Of a stretch of DNA of 64,000 bases, positions 26,246 through 35,094 are shown piece by piece. The notes under the pieces were generated by a model, which ran no database searches, was not told the origin of the DNA, and saw nothing but the letters and a program-made list of their open reading frames with translations. This stretch comes from Chengkuizengella axinellae. GTDB taxonomy: Bacteria > Bacillota > Bacilli > Paenibacillales > KCTC-33759. Both the position numbers and the translations under genes were made by a program. Positions within the stretch are counted from its first letter, which is position 1. Every line of letters starts with the position of its first letter. Location of the stretch: contig NZ_JAVAMP010000002.1 in assembly GCF_030730905.1 (NCBI RefSeq), positions 248,001-312,000 on the forward strand, in the 5' to 3' direction.

Positions 26246-27049
26246 ATGAATGAACAAACAATTAAAGTAGCTGTATCTGGAGCTTCAGGGAGAATGGGAA
26301 AAGAAGTAGTTAAAATGGTATTATCTTCACCTGAACTTGAATTAGTTGCAGCCATTGATTCAAAAAGCGGAGAGGATGCAGGTACTTTAGTTGGTTTAGA
26401 TCCTTGTGGGGTGATGCTTCAGGATGATCTAGAGCTGGCATTAGTGGAGTCAGGGGCACAAGTTATTGTTGATTTTACGACGCCACATGTTGTGATGAAA
26501 AACACAAAGATGGCAATAAAACATAATGTAAGACCTGTGGTGGGAACAACTGGGTTTACACCGCAGGATATTGAGGAATTGGACGAGCTATGCAAAAAAG
26601 AAAACATGGGTGGAATCATTGCCCCTAACTTTTCGATCGGTGCGATTTTAATGATGAAGTTCGCGGCACAAGCTGCAAAACATATGCCTCATTTAGAAAT
26701 CATTGAGTATCATGGTGATCAAAAGCTTGATGCACCATCAGGAACCTCTATCAAAACTGCTGAACTCATTTCAGAAAGCCGAAAGGAGTTACGTCAAGGT
26801 AACCCAGAGGAAAAAGAAACGATTGATGGAGCTAGAGGTGGGCAGTACAATGGATTTAGAATACATAGTGTCAGACTACCAGGTGTTTTCGCTCAACAGG
26901 AAGTCATATTTGGCGGACATGGTCAAACTTTGAAAATTCGTCATGACTCTTATGATAGAGAAGGGTATATGCCTGGTGTTAACTTAGCAATACAAAAAGT
27001 GATGGATCTTACCGGAATAGTATATGGATTCGAGCATTTTGTAGATTAA
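26246..27049 (+). CDS. dapB: 4-hydroxy-tetrahydrodipicolinate reductase
   Basis: NAD(P)H-dependent step of the lysine/diaminopimelate pathway. The ATG at 26246, 7 bases after AAGGTGAG, gives 267 residues. Motifs: VAVSGASGRMGKEVVKMV (nucleotide binding), VVGTTGF, APNFSIGAILMM, EYHGDQKLDAPSGTSIKTA with the catalytic His and Lys, and GARGGQYNGFRIHSVRLPG. Confidence 0.96.
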   Translation: MNEQTIKVAVSGASGRMGKEVVKMVLSSPELELVAAIDSKSGEDAGTLVGLDPCGVMLQDDLELALVESGAQVIVDFTTPHVVMKNTKMAIKHNVRPVVGTTGFTPQDIEELDELCKKENMGGIIAPNFSIGAILMMKFAAQAAKHMPHLEIIEYHGDQKLDAPSGTSIKTAELISESRKELRQGNPEEKETIDGARGGQYNGFRIHSVRLPGVFAQQEVIFGGHGQTLKIRHDSYDREGYMPGVNLAIQKVMDLTGIVYGFEHFVD

Positions 27050-27096
27050 AAAGTATACATTTTGTTTAGATTCCTTAGAGGGGAGTTATTATACAT

Positions 27097-27516
27097 ATGA
27101 AAATCGCGTTTATTGCACATGATAGGAAGAAAGAAGAGATTGTGAATTTTGCAATTGCCTATGAAAAAACATTTTCACACCATGAATTATACTCAACAGG
27201 AACAACGGGTAAAAATATTATGGGCAACACAGAACTACAAATTCATCGATTCATGTCCGGTCCTTTAGGTGGTGACCAACAAATAGGTGCTTTGGTGGCA
27301 GAGAATGAAATGGATTTGATCATATTTTTAAGAGATCCTTTAATGGCTCAACCCCATGAACCTGATATCATTGCTTTATTAAGATTATGTGATGTACAAG
27401 GAATACCTGTAGCTACTAATGTAGCAACTGCCGAAATTTTAGTGAAGGCACTTGAGCGTGGCGATTTTGCATGGAGAGAGTTAGTTCATAAATATAAACC
27501 AGGTGATATAGAATGA
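27097..27516 (+). CDS. mgsA: Methylglyoxal synthase
   Basis: Converts dihydroxyacetone phosphate to methylglyoxal and phosphate. 139 residues with [19 protein letters not shown] (phosphate site), [16 protein letters not shown] (catalytic Asp) and IIFLRDPL. It precedes bacillithiol genes; bacillithiol takes part in methylglyoxal detoxification, so the grouping is functional. Overlaps bshB1 by 4 bases. Confidence 0.96.
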   Translation: MKIAFIAHDRKKEEIVNFAIAYEKTFSHHELYSTGTTGKNIMGNTELQIHRFMSGPLGGDQQIGALVAENEMDLIIFLRDPLMAQPHEPDIIALLRLCDVQGIPVATNVATAEILVKALERGDFAWRELVHKYKPGDIE

Positions 27517-28211
27517 ATCAATCATTAGACATACTTATTTTTGGTGCTCACCCAGATGATGCTGAAATTGGAATGGGCGGCACAATTTATAAACATACTT
27601 TAGCAGGTTACCGAATAGGTATATGTGATTTAACTTATGCAGAAATGTCTTCAAATGGCGATGTAAATACTAGACAACAGGAGGCAAATGCTGCGAATGA
27701 AGTTCTGAATCTAACAGTTCGATCTAATTTAGGACTGCCGGATCGGGGACTTCAACTAGTTAGCGAACAAATAGATAAAATAACTTTGGAAATTCGAAAA
27801 TATCAACCTAAAATTGTTTTTTCACCATTCTGGATTGATCGTCATCCTGATCATGTGATGTGCAGTAAAATGGTAGACGAAGCGATTTTTAATGCAAAGC
27901 TGCGCAATTATTTACCAGAGTATAGTCCTTGGAAAGTAGAAAAAAATTATTATTATTTTATTAATGATATTCAAGATGCAGATATGATGGTAGATATTTC
28001 TTCCGTTTATGAACAAAAAAAGAGTGCTTTGCAAGCTTATCGCTCTCAATTCCAACAAGTTGGATCAGCTCCTGGTATAGTAAATACGCCTTTAAATCAA
28101 GGTTATTTGCAAAACGTTGAGGCAAGAGATCGTTTATTGGGTCAAAAAAGCAATTCTGCCTATGCTGAGGGTTTTATTTCAAAAGCTCCTTATTTAGTCG
28201 AATTGTTTTAA
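27513..28211 (+). CDS. bshB1: N-acetyl-alpha-D-glucosaminyl L-malate deacetylase
   Basis: Second step of bacillithiol synthesis. 232 residues, LmbE/PIG-L fold. Zinc motif [17 protein letters not shown] at the N-terminus and the second ligand in [16 protein letters not shown]. Placed between mgsA and bshA as in B. subtilis. Confidence 0.95.
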   Translation: MNQSLDILIFGAHPDDAEIGMGGTIYKHTLAGYRIGICDLTYAEMSSNGDVNTRQQEANAANEVLNLTVRSNLGLPDRGLQLVSEQIDKITLEIRKYQPKIVFSPFWIDRHPDHVMCSKMVDEAIFNAKLRNYLPEYSPWKVEKNYYYFINDIQDADMMVDISSVYEQKKSALQAYRSQFQQVGSAPGIVNTPLNQGYLQNVEARDRLLGQKSNSAYAEGFISKAPYLVELF

Positions 28212-28291
28212 TTCTTTTAAGGCTTAGGACCTTGTCGGAGTTTATCTAAATGTATTTAGGTTTCTCGGTAGGGATTAGGAGGAGAAAATTG

Positions 28292-29443
28292 ATGTTAAAG
28301 AAATTAAAAATAGGTATCACTTGTTACCCGTCTTTAGGTGGTTCAGGTGTCATTGCCACTGAGCTTGGGAAGCTCTTAGCTGAAAAGGGACATGAGGTGC
28401 ACTTTATTACCCACGGTATGCCTTTTCGATTAGGGAAGTATCATAAAAATGTTTTTTATCATGAGGTTCAAGTTACAAATTATCATGTTTTTAAATATCC
28501 TCCTTATGATTTATCTTTAGCCAATAAATTAGCTCAAATCGTAAATATGAAAGGTTTGGACTTGCTTCATGTGCATTATGCGTTTCCTCATGCTGTATGT
28601 GCATATTTAGCAAAACAAATCGTTGGTGATAAAGTAAAAATTGTCACAACATTACATGGAACAGATATTACTATTCTTGCACAGGATGAATCTTTAAAGG
28701 ATCTAATTCGGTTGGGAATTAATGAGAGTGATGCTGTTACTGCTGTATCAAAAGATCTGATTCAAGAAACTAAAAGTGTGCTTTCTATTGAAAAGCAAAT
28801 AGACCTAACCTATAATTTTGTAGATAAAAGAGAGTATTATCCTCGTGATGTCTCAGAATTTAGGGAAGACTTTGCACATTCAAATGAAAAGATATTGATC
28901 CATATTTCTAATTTTAGACCAGTAAAACGTGTGCTGGATGTGTTGGACATATTTAATAAAGTCAATCAAAACATGCCTTCCAAGTTGTTGTTTGTTGGTG
29001 AAGGGCCTGAATTATCAAAAGTTCAATGTAAAGCAGAGAAATTAGGTGTTGAAGACCGGATCATTTATTTGGGAAAACAGGACGATGTAGCACAAGTATT
29101 GTCGTTAGCCGATATTATGTTATTGCCTTCTGAAAAGGAGAGCTTTGGATTAGTGGCGTTGGAAGCAATGGCTTGTGGTGTGCCAACGATTGGTTCTAAT
29201 GCAGGGGGCATTCCAGAAGTTGTTACTCAAGGAGAAACAGGTTTTTTAGCAGATATAGGGGATACAGACCAAATGGCGCATGATGCGATTCGATTGTTGT
29301 CTGATACTGATATGTACGATAAGTTTATGAATAGCTGTTTAGAACGTGCAAGATATTATTTTTGTAATAATGTAATAACAGAAACATATGAAAAAATCTA
29401 TTATCGGGTTCTAAATTTAGAACGGGCAGCAGTACATTCATGA
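28292..29443 (+). CDS. bshA: N-acetyl-alpha-D-glucosaminyl L-malate synthase
   Basis: First step of bacillithiol synthesis: joins UDP-GlcNAc and malate; GT4 glycosyltransferase. Starting at the ATG after AGGAGGAG gives 383 residues; the in-frame ATG at 28250 has no ribosome site. KIGITCYPSLGGSGVIATELG, THGMPFR, TLHGTDIT and the donor-site EKESFGLVALEAMACGVPTIG are typical. Confidence 0.95.
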   Translation: MLKKLKIGITCYPSLGGSGVIATELGKLLAEKGHEVHFITHGMPFRLGKYHKNVFYHEVQVTNYHVFKYPPYDLSLANKLAQIVNMKGLDLLHVHYAFPHAVCAYLAKQIVGDKVKIVTTLHGTDITILAQDESLKDLIRLGINESDAVTAVSKDLIQETKSVLSIEKQIDLTYNFVDKREYYPRDVSEFREDFAHSNEKILIHISNFRPVKRVLDVLDIFNKVNQNMPSKLLFVGEGPELSKVQCKAEKLGVEDRIIYLGKQDDVAQVLSLADIMLLPSEKESFGLVALEAMACGVPTIGSNAGGIPEVVTQGETGFLADIGDTDQMAHDAIRLLSDTDMYDKFMNSCLERARYYFCNNVITETYEKIYYRVLNLERAAVHS

Positions 29444-29474
29444 TTCTTATATGATCTATTGAAAAGTGGTGTGG

Positions 29475-30770
29475 ATGATGATCGATATAAAGCTAATGGT
29501 GAAAGAAGCGTCTGAAGTGATTCATATCCTAGAAAAGCAAGGCTATGAAGCTTATTTTGTAGGAGGATATGTCCGAGATAAATTATTAAATAGAAATATT
29601 AAAGATATAGATATTACTACATCAGCTTATCCATCCAATGTGATGGATATTTTTACTCATACGGTTCCTACAGGTTTACAGCACGGCACTGTAACTGTTG
29701 TTAAAGAGAACTATCACTTTGAAGTAACTACTTTTCGTACAGAATCTCAATATGAAGACTTCCGTCGTCCTAAAGAAGTACAGTTTGTTGGAAATTTGGT
29801 AGATGATTTAGAACGGCGGGATTTCACGATGAATGCGATGGCTTTAGATGTAAAGGGAACATTGATTGATCCCTTTGGCGGAAAAAAGGACTTGAATTCA
29901 AACATTTTAAAATGCGTGGGAGATCCTAAACTTCGTTTTTCTGAGGATGCCTTAAGAATGATGAGGGCGATCCGTTTTGCTGCTGAATACGATTTGCAAA
30001 TTGAAAAAGGGACTTGGGATGCACTTGTTTTACATAGACAAGCTATCAAACATGTGGCTATGGAAAGAGTAACTGCTGAGTTGGATAAAATGATAGATGG
30101 GGCTGATCCTAATAGAGGAATCCAACTTCTAATTGACAGCGAATTGATGGAATATACTAAAGAGCATTTGCAAATACATAAAAGAAATTGGTCAGCATTA
30201 TCTAATCATCGTGGTTTAAACATTTTTCAATATATAGAAGATGCAAATATTCGTTGGACTTTATTGTTTATGATGTTAAAAATAGAGACAGATCAAATGA
30301 AAGCTCTATTAAAAAAACTCAAATTCCCAAATAAAAAAAACCTAAGCATTCATACGATTTTTCAGGCAAGGGATTGGTTGAATGAACGCACCTATTTAGA
30401 AATAAACTGGAAGCAAGCGGTGATTCTATACGGTGAAGATACGGTTAAAAATATATATACTTTTTTGGAGTCTATAGCTGATGACTATTCTTTGTTAGAG
30501 TTGTTGTCATTCAAAATGAGTAAAGCTGATTTTGAGCAAATATTGCAAAAAGGGTTAGGTTGGCTTGAGGATATACAGATAAAAAAAATAAACGAGCTTG
30601 CTATTAAGGGGAATGATATTTCAAGTTTGAAAACTGAACCAGGTCCTTGGATACGAGCGGTTTTAGATCAACTGCTTACTGAGGTTGCTCTAAATCAACT
30701 TGCAAATAAACATGAGGAATTATTAAATAGAGCTATACAAATTGTAAGAGGAATGAATGAGAATGAATGA
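29475..30770 (+). CDS. cca: CCA-adding tRNA nucleotidyltransferase
   Basis: Adds or repairs the CCA 3' end of tRNA. Class II: FVGGYVRDKLL with the D-x-D in KDIDITTSA, ERRDFTMNAMAL, and RFSEDALRMMRAIRFAAEY. About 432 residues; the start is one of two neighbouring ATGs (29475 or 29478), since the upstream GTGs lack spacing from a ribosome site. Ends 8 bases inside birA. Confidence 0.94.
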   Translation: MMIDIKLMVKEASEVIHILEKQGYEAYFVGGYVRDKLLNRNIKDIDITTSAYPSNVMDIFTHTVPTGLQHGTVTVVKENYHFEVTTFRTESQYEDFRRPKEVQFVGNLVDDLERRDFTMNAMALDVKGTLIDPFGGKKDLNSNILKCVGDPKLRFSEDALRMMRAIRFAAEYDLQIEKGTWDALVLHRQAIKHVAMERVTAELDKMIDGADPNRGIQLLIDSELMEYTKEHLQIHKRNWSALSNHRGLNIFQYIEDANIRWTLLFMMLKIETDQMKALLKKLKFPNKKNLSIHTIFQARDWLNERTYLEINWKQAVILYGEDTVKNIYTFLESIADDYSLLELLSFKMSKADFEQILQKGLGWLEDIQIKKINELAIKGNDISSLKTEPGPWIRAVLDQLLTEVALNQLANKHEELLNRAIQIVRGMNENE

Positions 30771-31740
30771 ACAAATTATCCAAATTTTTTTGGATCACCC
30801 AAATCAATATGTGTCCGGAGAAAAATTAAGTGAAGCGTTAAACTGCAGTCGAACTGCAATTTGGAAACATATTCAGGGGCTAAAGAAGAAAGGGTATGTC
30901 TTTGAATCAACGCCACGTTTAGGTTATAGGATGCTGCAAATTCCACCAGAGCCTTTGAATGTAAAGCAGTTAATTTCAATGTTGGATACAGCTTGTTTGG
31001 GAATAAAAATCAAATATGTACAAGAGGTAGGTTCAACCCAAACATTAGCAGCTGAGTTAGTTAAAAAGGGTGCAGAGGAAGGCACAGTTGTTATTGCAGA
31101 ACAACAAACAGAAGGTAGAGGTCGACTAGGTAGAAAATGGTTTTCACCAGCTGGAACAGGCATTTGGATGAGTTTAATTTTAAAACCTCAAATTCCACTT
31201 CAGTTTATTCATCAATTAACATTGTTAATTTCTGTTGCGGTTTGTAGAGTGCTTAAGAGAATGCTGAATATAGATGTTGGAATAAAATGGCCTAATGATT
31301 TGTATGTGGGTGGAAAAAAAGTTTGCGGAATTTTATTGGAGTCCAGCGCAGAGGATGAACGTTTAAAACATGTCATAGCTGGAATAGGTATTAGCGTCAA
31401 TCTTAAACAGGAAGATATACCAGAAGAATTAAAAGATAAAATGACATCTCTTTATGTAGAAACTGGAGAACAAATCAATAGAGAAGAGCTGTTTGTTTTA
31501 TTATTTAAGGAATTGGAAGAGCTTTATCATATATATTTAAGTGAAGGTTTTGCCCCAATTCGTATTTTATGGGAAGCATTAGCCATTTGTTTAGATTGTC
31601 CAATTCAGGTGCATACACACCAAGGAACAATTCAGGGGAGAGCGTATGGAATGGACGAGATGGGTGCGTTAATGATAACAGATGAAGAAGGAAATGAACA
31701 TAAAATATATTCTGGCGATGTAAGTTTAAATTTGGTATAA
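30763..31740 (+). CDS. birA: Biotin-protein ligase / biotin operon repressor
   Basis: 325 residues: N-terminal winged helix (about 1-60, LSEALNCSRTAIWKHIQGLKKKGY), central ligase with EGRGRLGRKWFSPAGTGIW, KWPNDLYVGGKKVCGIL, and a C-terminal SH3-like domain. It attaches biotin to carboxylases and probably represses biotin genes elsewhere. Start chosen 10 bases after AGAGGA; the ATG at 30757 is also possible. Overlaps cca. Confidence 0.94.
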   Translation: MNEQIIQIFLDHPNQYVSGEKLSEALNCSRTAIWKHIQGLKKKGYVFESTPRLGYRMLQIPPEPLNVKQLISMLDTACLGIKIKYVQEVGSTQTLAAELVKKGAEEGTVVIAEQQTEGRGRLGRKWFSPAGTGIWMSLILKPQIPLQFIHQLTLLISVAVCRVLKRMLNIDVGIKWPNDLYVGGKKVCGILLESSAEDERLKHVIAGIGISVNLKQEDIPEELKDKMTSLYVETGEQINREELFVLLFKELEELYHIYLSEGFAPIRILWEALAICLDCPIQVHTHQGTIQGRAYGMDEMGALMITDEEGNEHKIYSGDVSLNLV

Positions 31741-32109
31741 TAGGGATACAATGAGGCGATATCTGATCAAGAATTGCACTCCCCGGTTATTAACAACATC
31801 ATAATTATTTGCAGTGTTGGATTCTGCTCTGAGCCATAGTTGGACCGAGACAGAAGGATCATCGCATAAACTATAGGATGTTATACTTTACGATTGAATT
31901 TTAATTTTAAAGTATTTTTACTATGATATATGCATATGAACCCTTTTAGTCTTTGACTAAAAGGGTTTTAACTTTTTTAAGTATGATAAATCAACCATTA
32001 TTTACGGGGTCCCATTAAAGAATAGGTTTTAACATCAACGAGTTTGCTTCACTTTTTTGGGGTGAATTCATTCACTCATTGTACAAATATATTAAATGAG
32101 GTGTATGTT
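31741..32109 (+). promoter_or_regulatory. Structured leader region upstream of panBCD
   Basis: No gene. GCGAT (about 31757) pairs with ATCGC (about 31866), and TGATC with GATCA inside it, closing a region of about 110 bases that contains a further hairpin, TTCTG with CAGAA. A strong terminator follows at 31939. A leader followed by a terminator before a biosynthetic operon suggests attenuation. The published pan motif RNA also sits upstream of panB, but I could not match its consensus by eye. It may instead be the birA 3' region. Confidence 0.4.
31939..31978 (+). terminator. Terminator between birA and panB
   Basis: Perfect 13-bp stem 31939-31951 with 31955-31967, 3-base loop, then T-rich sequence including T6 at 31973-31978. 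Confidence 0.85.
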
Positions 32110-32955
32110 ATGGAATATCGAAAAATATTGAGTACAACAGCTATGAAGAAAATGAAAACTGAAAAAGAACCGATTGCAATGGTAACAGCTTATGATTATC
32201 CTTCAGCAAAGCTTGCAGAAGAAGCGGAAGCGGATATCATTTTTGTTGGAGATTCATTAGGCATGGTTGTATTAGGATATGATTCTACTATTCCTGTCAC
32301 AATGGAGGATATGCTTCACCATACGAAAGCAGTAGCTCGTGCAGCCAAAAATAGTTTTGTTTTAACGGATATGCCTTTTTTAAGTTACCATGGCAGCATT
32401 GATCATACTTTAAAAAATGCAGCCAGATTAATGCAAGAAGGAGCAGCTAAGGCTGTAAAAATGGAAGGAGGAGTTGAAATTGCTTCCTCCATGTTCTCGT
32501 GTGTAAAAGCAGGGATTCCAGTGATGGGTCATATTGGATTAACACCACAAGCCGTAAATCAATTGGGTGGTTATAAAGTACAAGGAAGACAACCGGAACA
32601 AGCTAAAAAACTAATTGAGGATGCTAAAGCATTAGAGCAGGCTGGAGCGTTTGCAATAGTATTGGAAATGGTTCCTGAGGAATTAGCCTCTTATATCACA
32701 GAAACGATTTCAATTCCAACCATAGGAATTGGGGCAGGGAGAGGTTGTGATGGTCAGGTTTTAGTCTTTCACGATTTATTGCAATATGCTTCACCAATGC
32801 AACCTAAATTTGTAAAAGCCTATGCAGATATTGGCACTGAAATAAAAAATGGGATTCAGCAATTTGTTCAGGAAACTAAGAACCATACATTCCCAAGCGA
32901 AAATCATGTTTTTCATATGGATTCTGATGTGATAAAGGATATCCTAGACGTATAA
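32110..32955 (+). CDS. panB: 3-methyl-2-oxobutanoate hydroxymethyltransferase
   Basis: First committed step of pantothenate synthesis. Starting at the ATG after GAGGTG gives 281 residues beginning [16 protein letters not shown]; the frame runs further left without support. Motifs: [63 protein letters not shown]. Confidence 0.95.
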   Translation: MEYRKILSTTAMKKMKTEKEPIAMVTAYDYPSAKLAEEAEADIIFVGDSLGMVVLGYDSTIPVTMEDMLHHTKAVARAAKNSFVLTDMPFLSYHGSIDHTLKNAARLMQEGAAKAVKMEGGVEIASSMFSCVKAGIPVMGHIGLTPQAVNQLGGYKVQGRQPEQAKKLIEDAKALEQAGAFAIVLEMVPEELASYITETISIPTIGIGAGRGCDGQVLVFHDLLQYASPMQPKFVKAYADIGTEIKNGIQQFVQETKNHTFPSENHVFHMDSDVIKDILDV

Positions 32956-32986
32956 TCTACACAGTGGAAAGCAGGTGTTTATGATA

Positions 32987-33907
32987 ATGGAAATGATGCG
33001 TTCAATTTCACAATTAAAACAATATATACATCGTAAAAAAGAACAGAAACTGACAATAGGTTTTGTACCAACAATGGGATATTTACACGAAGGTCATATG
33101 AGCCTGATGGAAAAAGCAACATCACAATGTGATATCGTTGTTTTAAGTATTTACGTAAATCCTTTGCAGTTTGGTCCAAATGAAGATTTTGATGAATATC
33201 CAAGGGATATGGAACGAGATATGCAAATTGCTCGCAATATGAATGTTGATGTAGTCTTTTCACCAACAACAGAAGAAATCTACCCCAATAAAATATATAC
33301 AACCGTGTCTGTTTCGAACTTGACTTCACGTTTGTGTGGAGCCTCAAGACCTGGTCATTTTGATGGAGTATCTACAGTGGTTATGAAATTATTGAACATT
33401 GTAGAGCCTCATAAAGCATATTTTGGTCAAAAAGATGCACAGCAGGTCGCAGTGATTAAACAGATGGTTACGGATTTAAATATGAATGTTGAAATCGTGC
33501 CATGTCCAATCATTAGAGAAAAAGATGGTTTAGCATTAAGCTCTAGGAATGTTTATTTAGATAAGGCCGAAAGAGAACAAGCGATCAAGTTATTCGAATC
33601 TCTTGAACAATCAGAACGTTGGATTGAAGAACAAAATGTCACTTCTTTTGAATTAGAGCAGCTTTTATATGAACATATTTCTTCTGCTCATTTAGCAAAC
33701 ATTGACTATATAGAAGTATTGTCTTTTCCAGATATGCAACCAATAGAAAATAATATTCCTATATCTCAGCTTTTATCCAATCACCAAGTCATTATTGCGT
33801 TAGCTGTTAAGTTTGGGACAACAAGATTAATTGATAATCGCATTTATACAGGTAGTTTAAACACAGAAAAAAGGGAACCTGAATTAGGAGGAATGATTTA
33901 TGTTTAG
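32987..33907 (+). CDS. panC: Pantoate-beta-alanine ligase
   Basis: Joins pantoate and beta-alanine with ATP. About 306 residues; of several in-frame starts the ATG at 32987 has the best spacing from AGGTG. Nucleotidyl-transfer motifs: [16 protein letters not shown] (HIGH-like), [28 protein letters not shown] and the KMSKS-like ALSSRNVYL. Overlaps panD by 8 bases. Confidence 0.95.
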   Translation: MEMMRSISQLKQYIHRKKEQKLTIGFVPTMGYLHEGHMSLMEKATSQCDIVVLSIYVNPLQFGPNEDFDEYPRDMERDMQIARNMNVDVVFSPTTEEIYPNKIYTTVSVSNLTSRLCGASRPGHFDGVSTVVMKLLNIVEPHKAYFGQKDAQQVAVIKQMVTDLNMNVEIVPCPIIREKDGLALSSRNVYLDKAEREQAIKLFESLEQSERWIEEQNVTSFELEQLLYEHISSAHLANIDYIEVLSFPDMQPIENNIPISQLLSNHQVIIALAVKFGTTRLIDNRIYTGSLNTEKREPELGGMIYV

Positions 33908-34283
33908 AACCATGATGAAATCCAAATTGCACCGTGCAACGGTAACAGAGGCAAATTTAAATTATGTTGGCAGCATCACAATTGCAGAAGATTTATTGGA
34001 AGCTGTGGATTTACTTCCCAATGAAAAGGTACAAGTTGTCAATAATAATAATGGTGCTAGGCTTGAAACTTATGTCATTAAAGGAGAGCGTGGTTCAGGT
34101 GTGATTTGCTTGAATGGGGCAGCAGCCAGGTTGGTTCAACCTGGTGATACTGTTATCGTGATTGCGTATTCAATGATGACTGATGAAGAGGCTAGAACTT
34201 TCCAACCTAAAGTTGCAATTATGGGGAAGGATAATATAATCGAAGAGCTTATGGCTGAGGAAATTCATGCCACTATAGTGTAG
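33900..34283 (+). CDS. panD: Aspartate 1-decarboxylase proenzyme
   Basis: Makes beta-alanine from aspartate. 127 residues. The self-cleavage site Gly24-Ser25 is intact in [10 protein letters not shown]; cleavage yields the pyruvoyl group. [15 protein letters not shown] is also conserved. Completes panBCD. Confidence 0.96.
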   Translation: MFRTMMKSKLHRATVTEANLNYVGSITIAEDLLEAVDLLPNEKVQVVNNNNGARLETYVIKGERGSGVICLNGAAARLVQPGDTVIVIAYSMMTDEEARTFQPKVAIMGKDNIIEELMAEEIHATIV

Positions 34284-34444
34284 AGCATAGTGTTTAGAAT
34301 TATTTGCTCCACTTGCATAAATCGCAAAAGTCCCAAAATATTCTAAATTATTAAGTCCACGAACTGGAAGAATGAAAATTGAGCTCTTAACAAAAAATGA
34401 GGTAAACGGTCTCTATACAGATCACTGAAGGTAGGGATGTACCC

Positions 34445-35035
34445 ATGTTCAGGGAATTGTTTGATTCAATGAATCAAGTTTTGGATGAAATTATGCTCGA
34501 ATATCCAACAGCTGTGAATGAGAAAAAAAGGGAATTAATGGAGCAAGTAAAAGCATTAAAAGAGATGAGCAATACCTTTATTGAGGAATGGTTATTGTTT
34601 GAGGAAAAAATGGATCAGTTTAATGAGGTGCATTTAGAGCTGCCTAAACCAGACTTAACTTCTGCACCTAAAAGTCAAAAGTCGTTTGTACAAGAAATCA
34701 ACAATCTTCATTTTCAAAAAGGGCTTGGTTATTTTAAGCTTTTAATGTATAAGCAGGCAGTTGAGCAATTTAATCATACAGTAAAAGAACATCCAGAATT
34801 TTTATTAACTCGTGTTTTTTTAGCCTTGGCTTATTTAGAGTTGGGAGAAAACAATGAAGCTTATAATCATTTTCAATTTGTAATTTCAGTTTCGGAAAAT
34901 GATAAAATCAATGCGATTTCTTACAATGCAATGGGATGCATTCAAATGTTTCGTAAAAATGTGGAAAAAGCAGAGAAATATTTTGACATGGCTAAAAAAA
35001 TTGATCCTGCATTAAGTTTTTACTCCCTTTCTTAG
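34445..35035 (+). CDS. Tetratricopeptide repeat protein
   Basis: 196 residues. The N-terminal half is a charged helical region with coiled-coil character (NEKKRELMEQVKALKEMSN); TPR units follow: GYFKLLMYKQAVEQFNHTV, AYLELGENNEAYNHFQFVIS and NVEKAEKYFDMAKKIDPA. Soluble. Partner unknown; located between panD and dinG. The 160 bases upstream contain one weak stem (34293-34300 with 34340-34347). Confidence 0.82.
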   Translation: MFRELFDSMNQVLDEIMLEYPTAVNEKKRELMEQVKALKEMSNTFIEEWLLFEEKMDQFNEVHLELPKPDLTSAPKSQKSFVQEINNLHFQKGLGYFKLLMYKQAVEQFNHTVKEHPEFLLTRVFLALAYLELGENNEAYNHFQFVISVSENDKINAISYNAMGCIQMFRKNVEKAEKYFDMAKKIDPALSFYSLS

Positions 35036-35094
35036 ACATTATTTGATATCCTGTAAAGGAGTGCTTGGTTTTAGAAGGGAAGGAAAAGTGAAAG

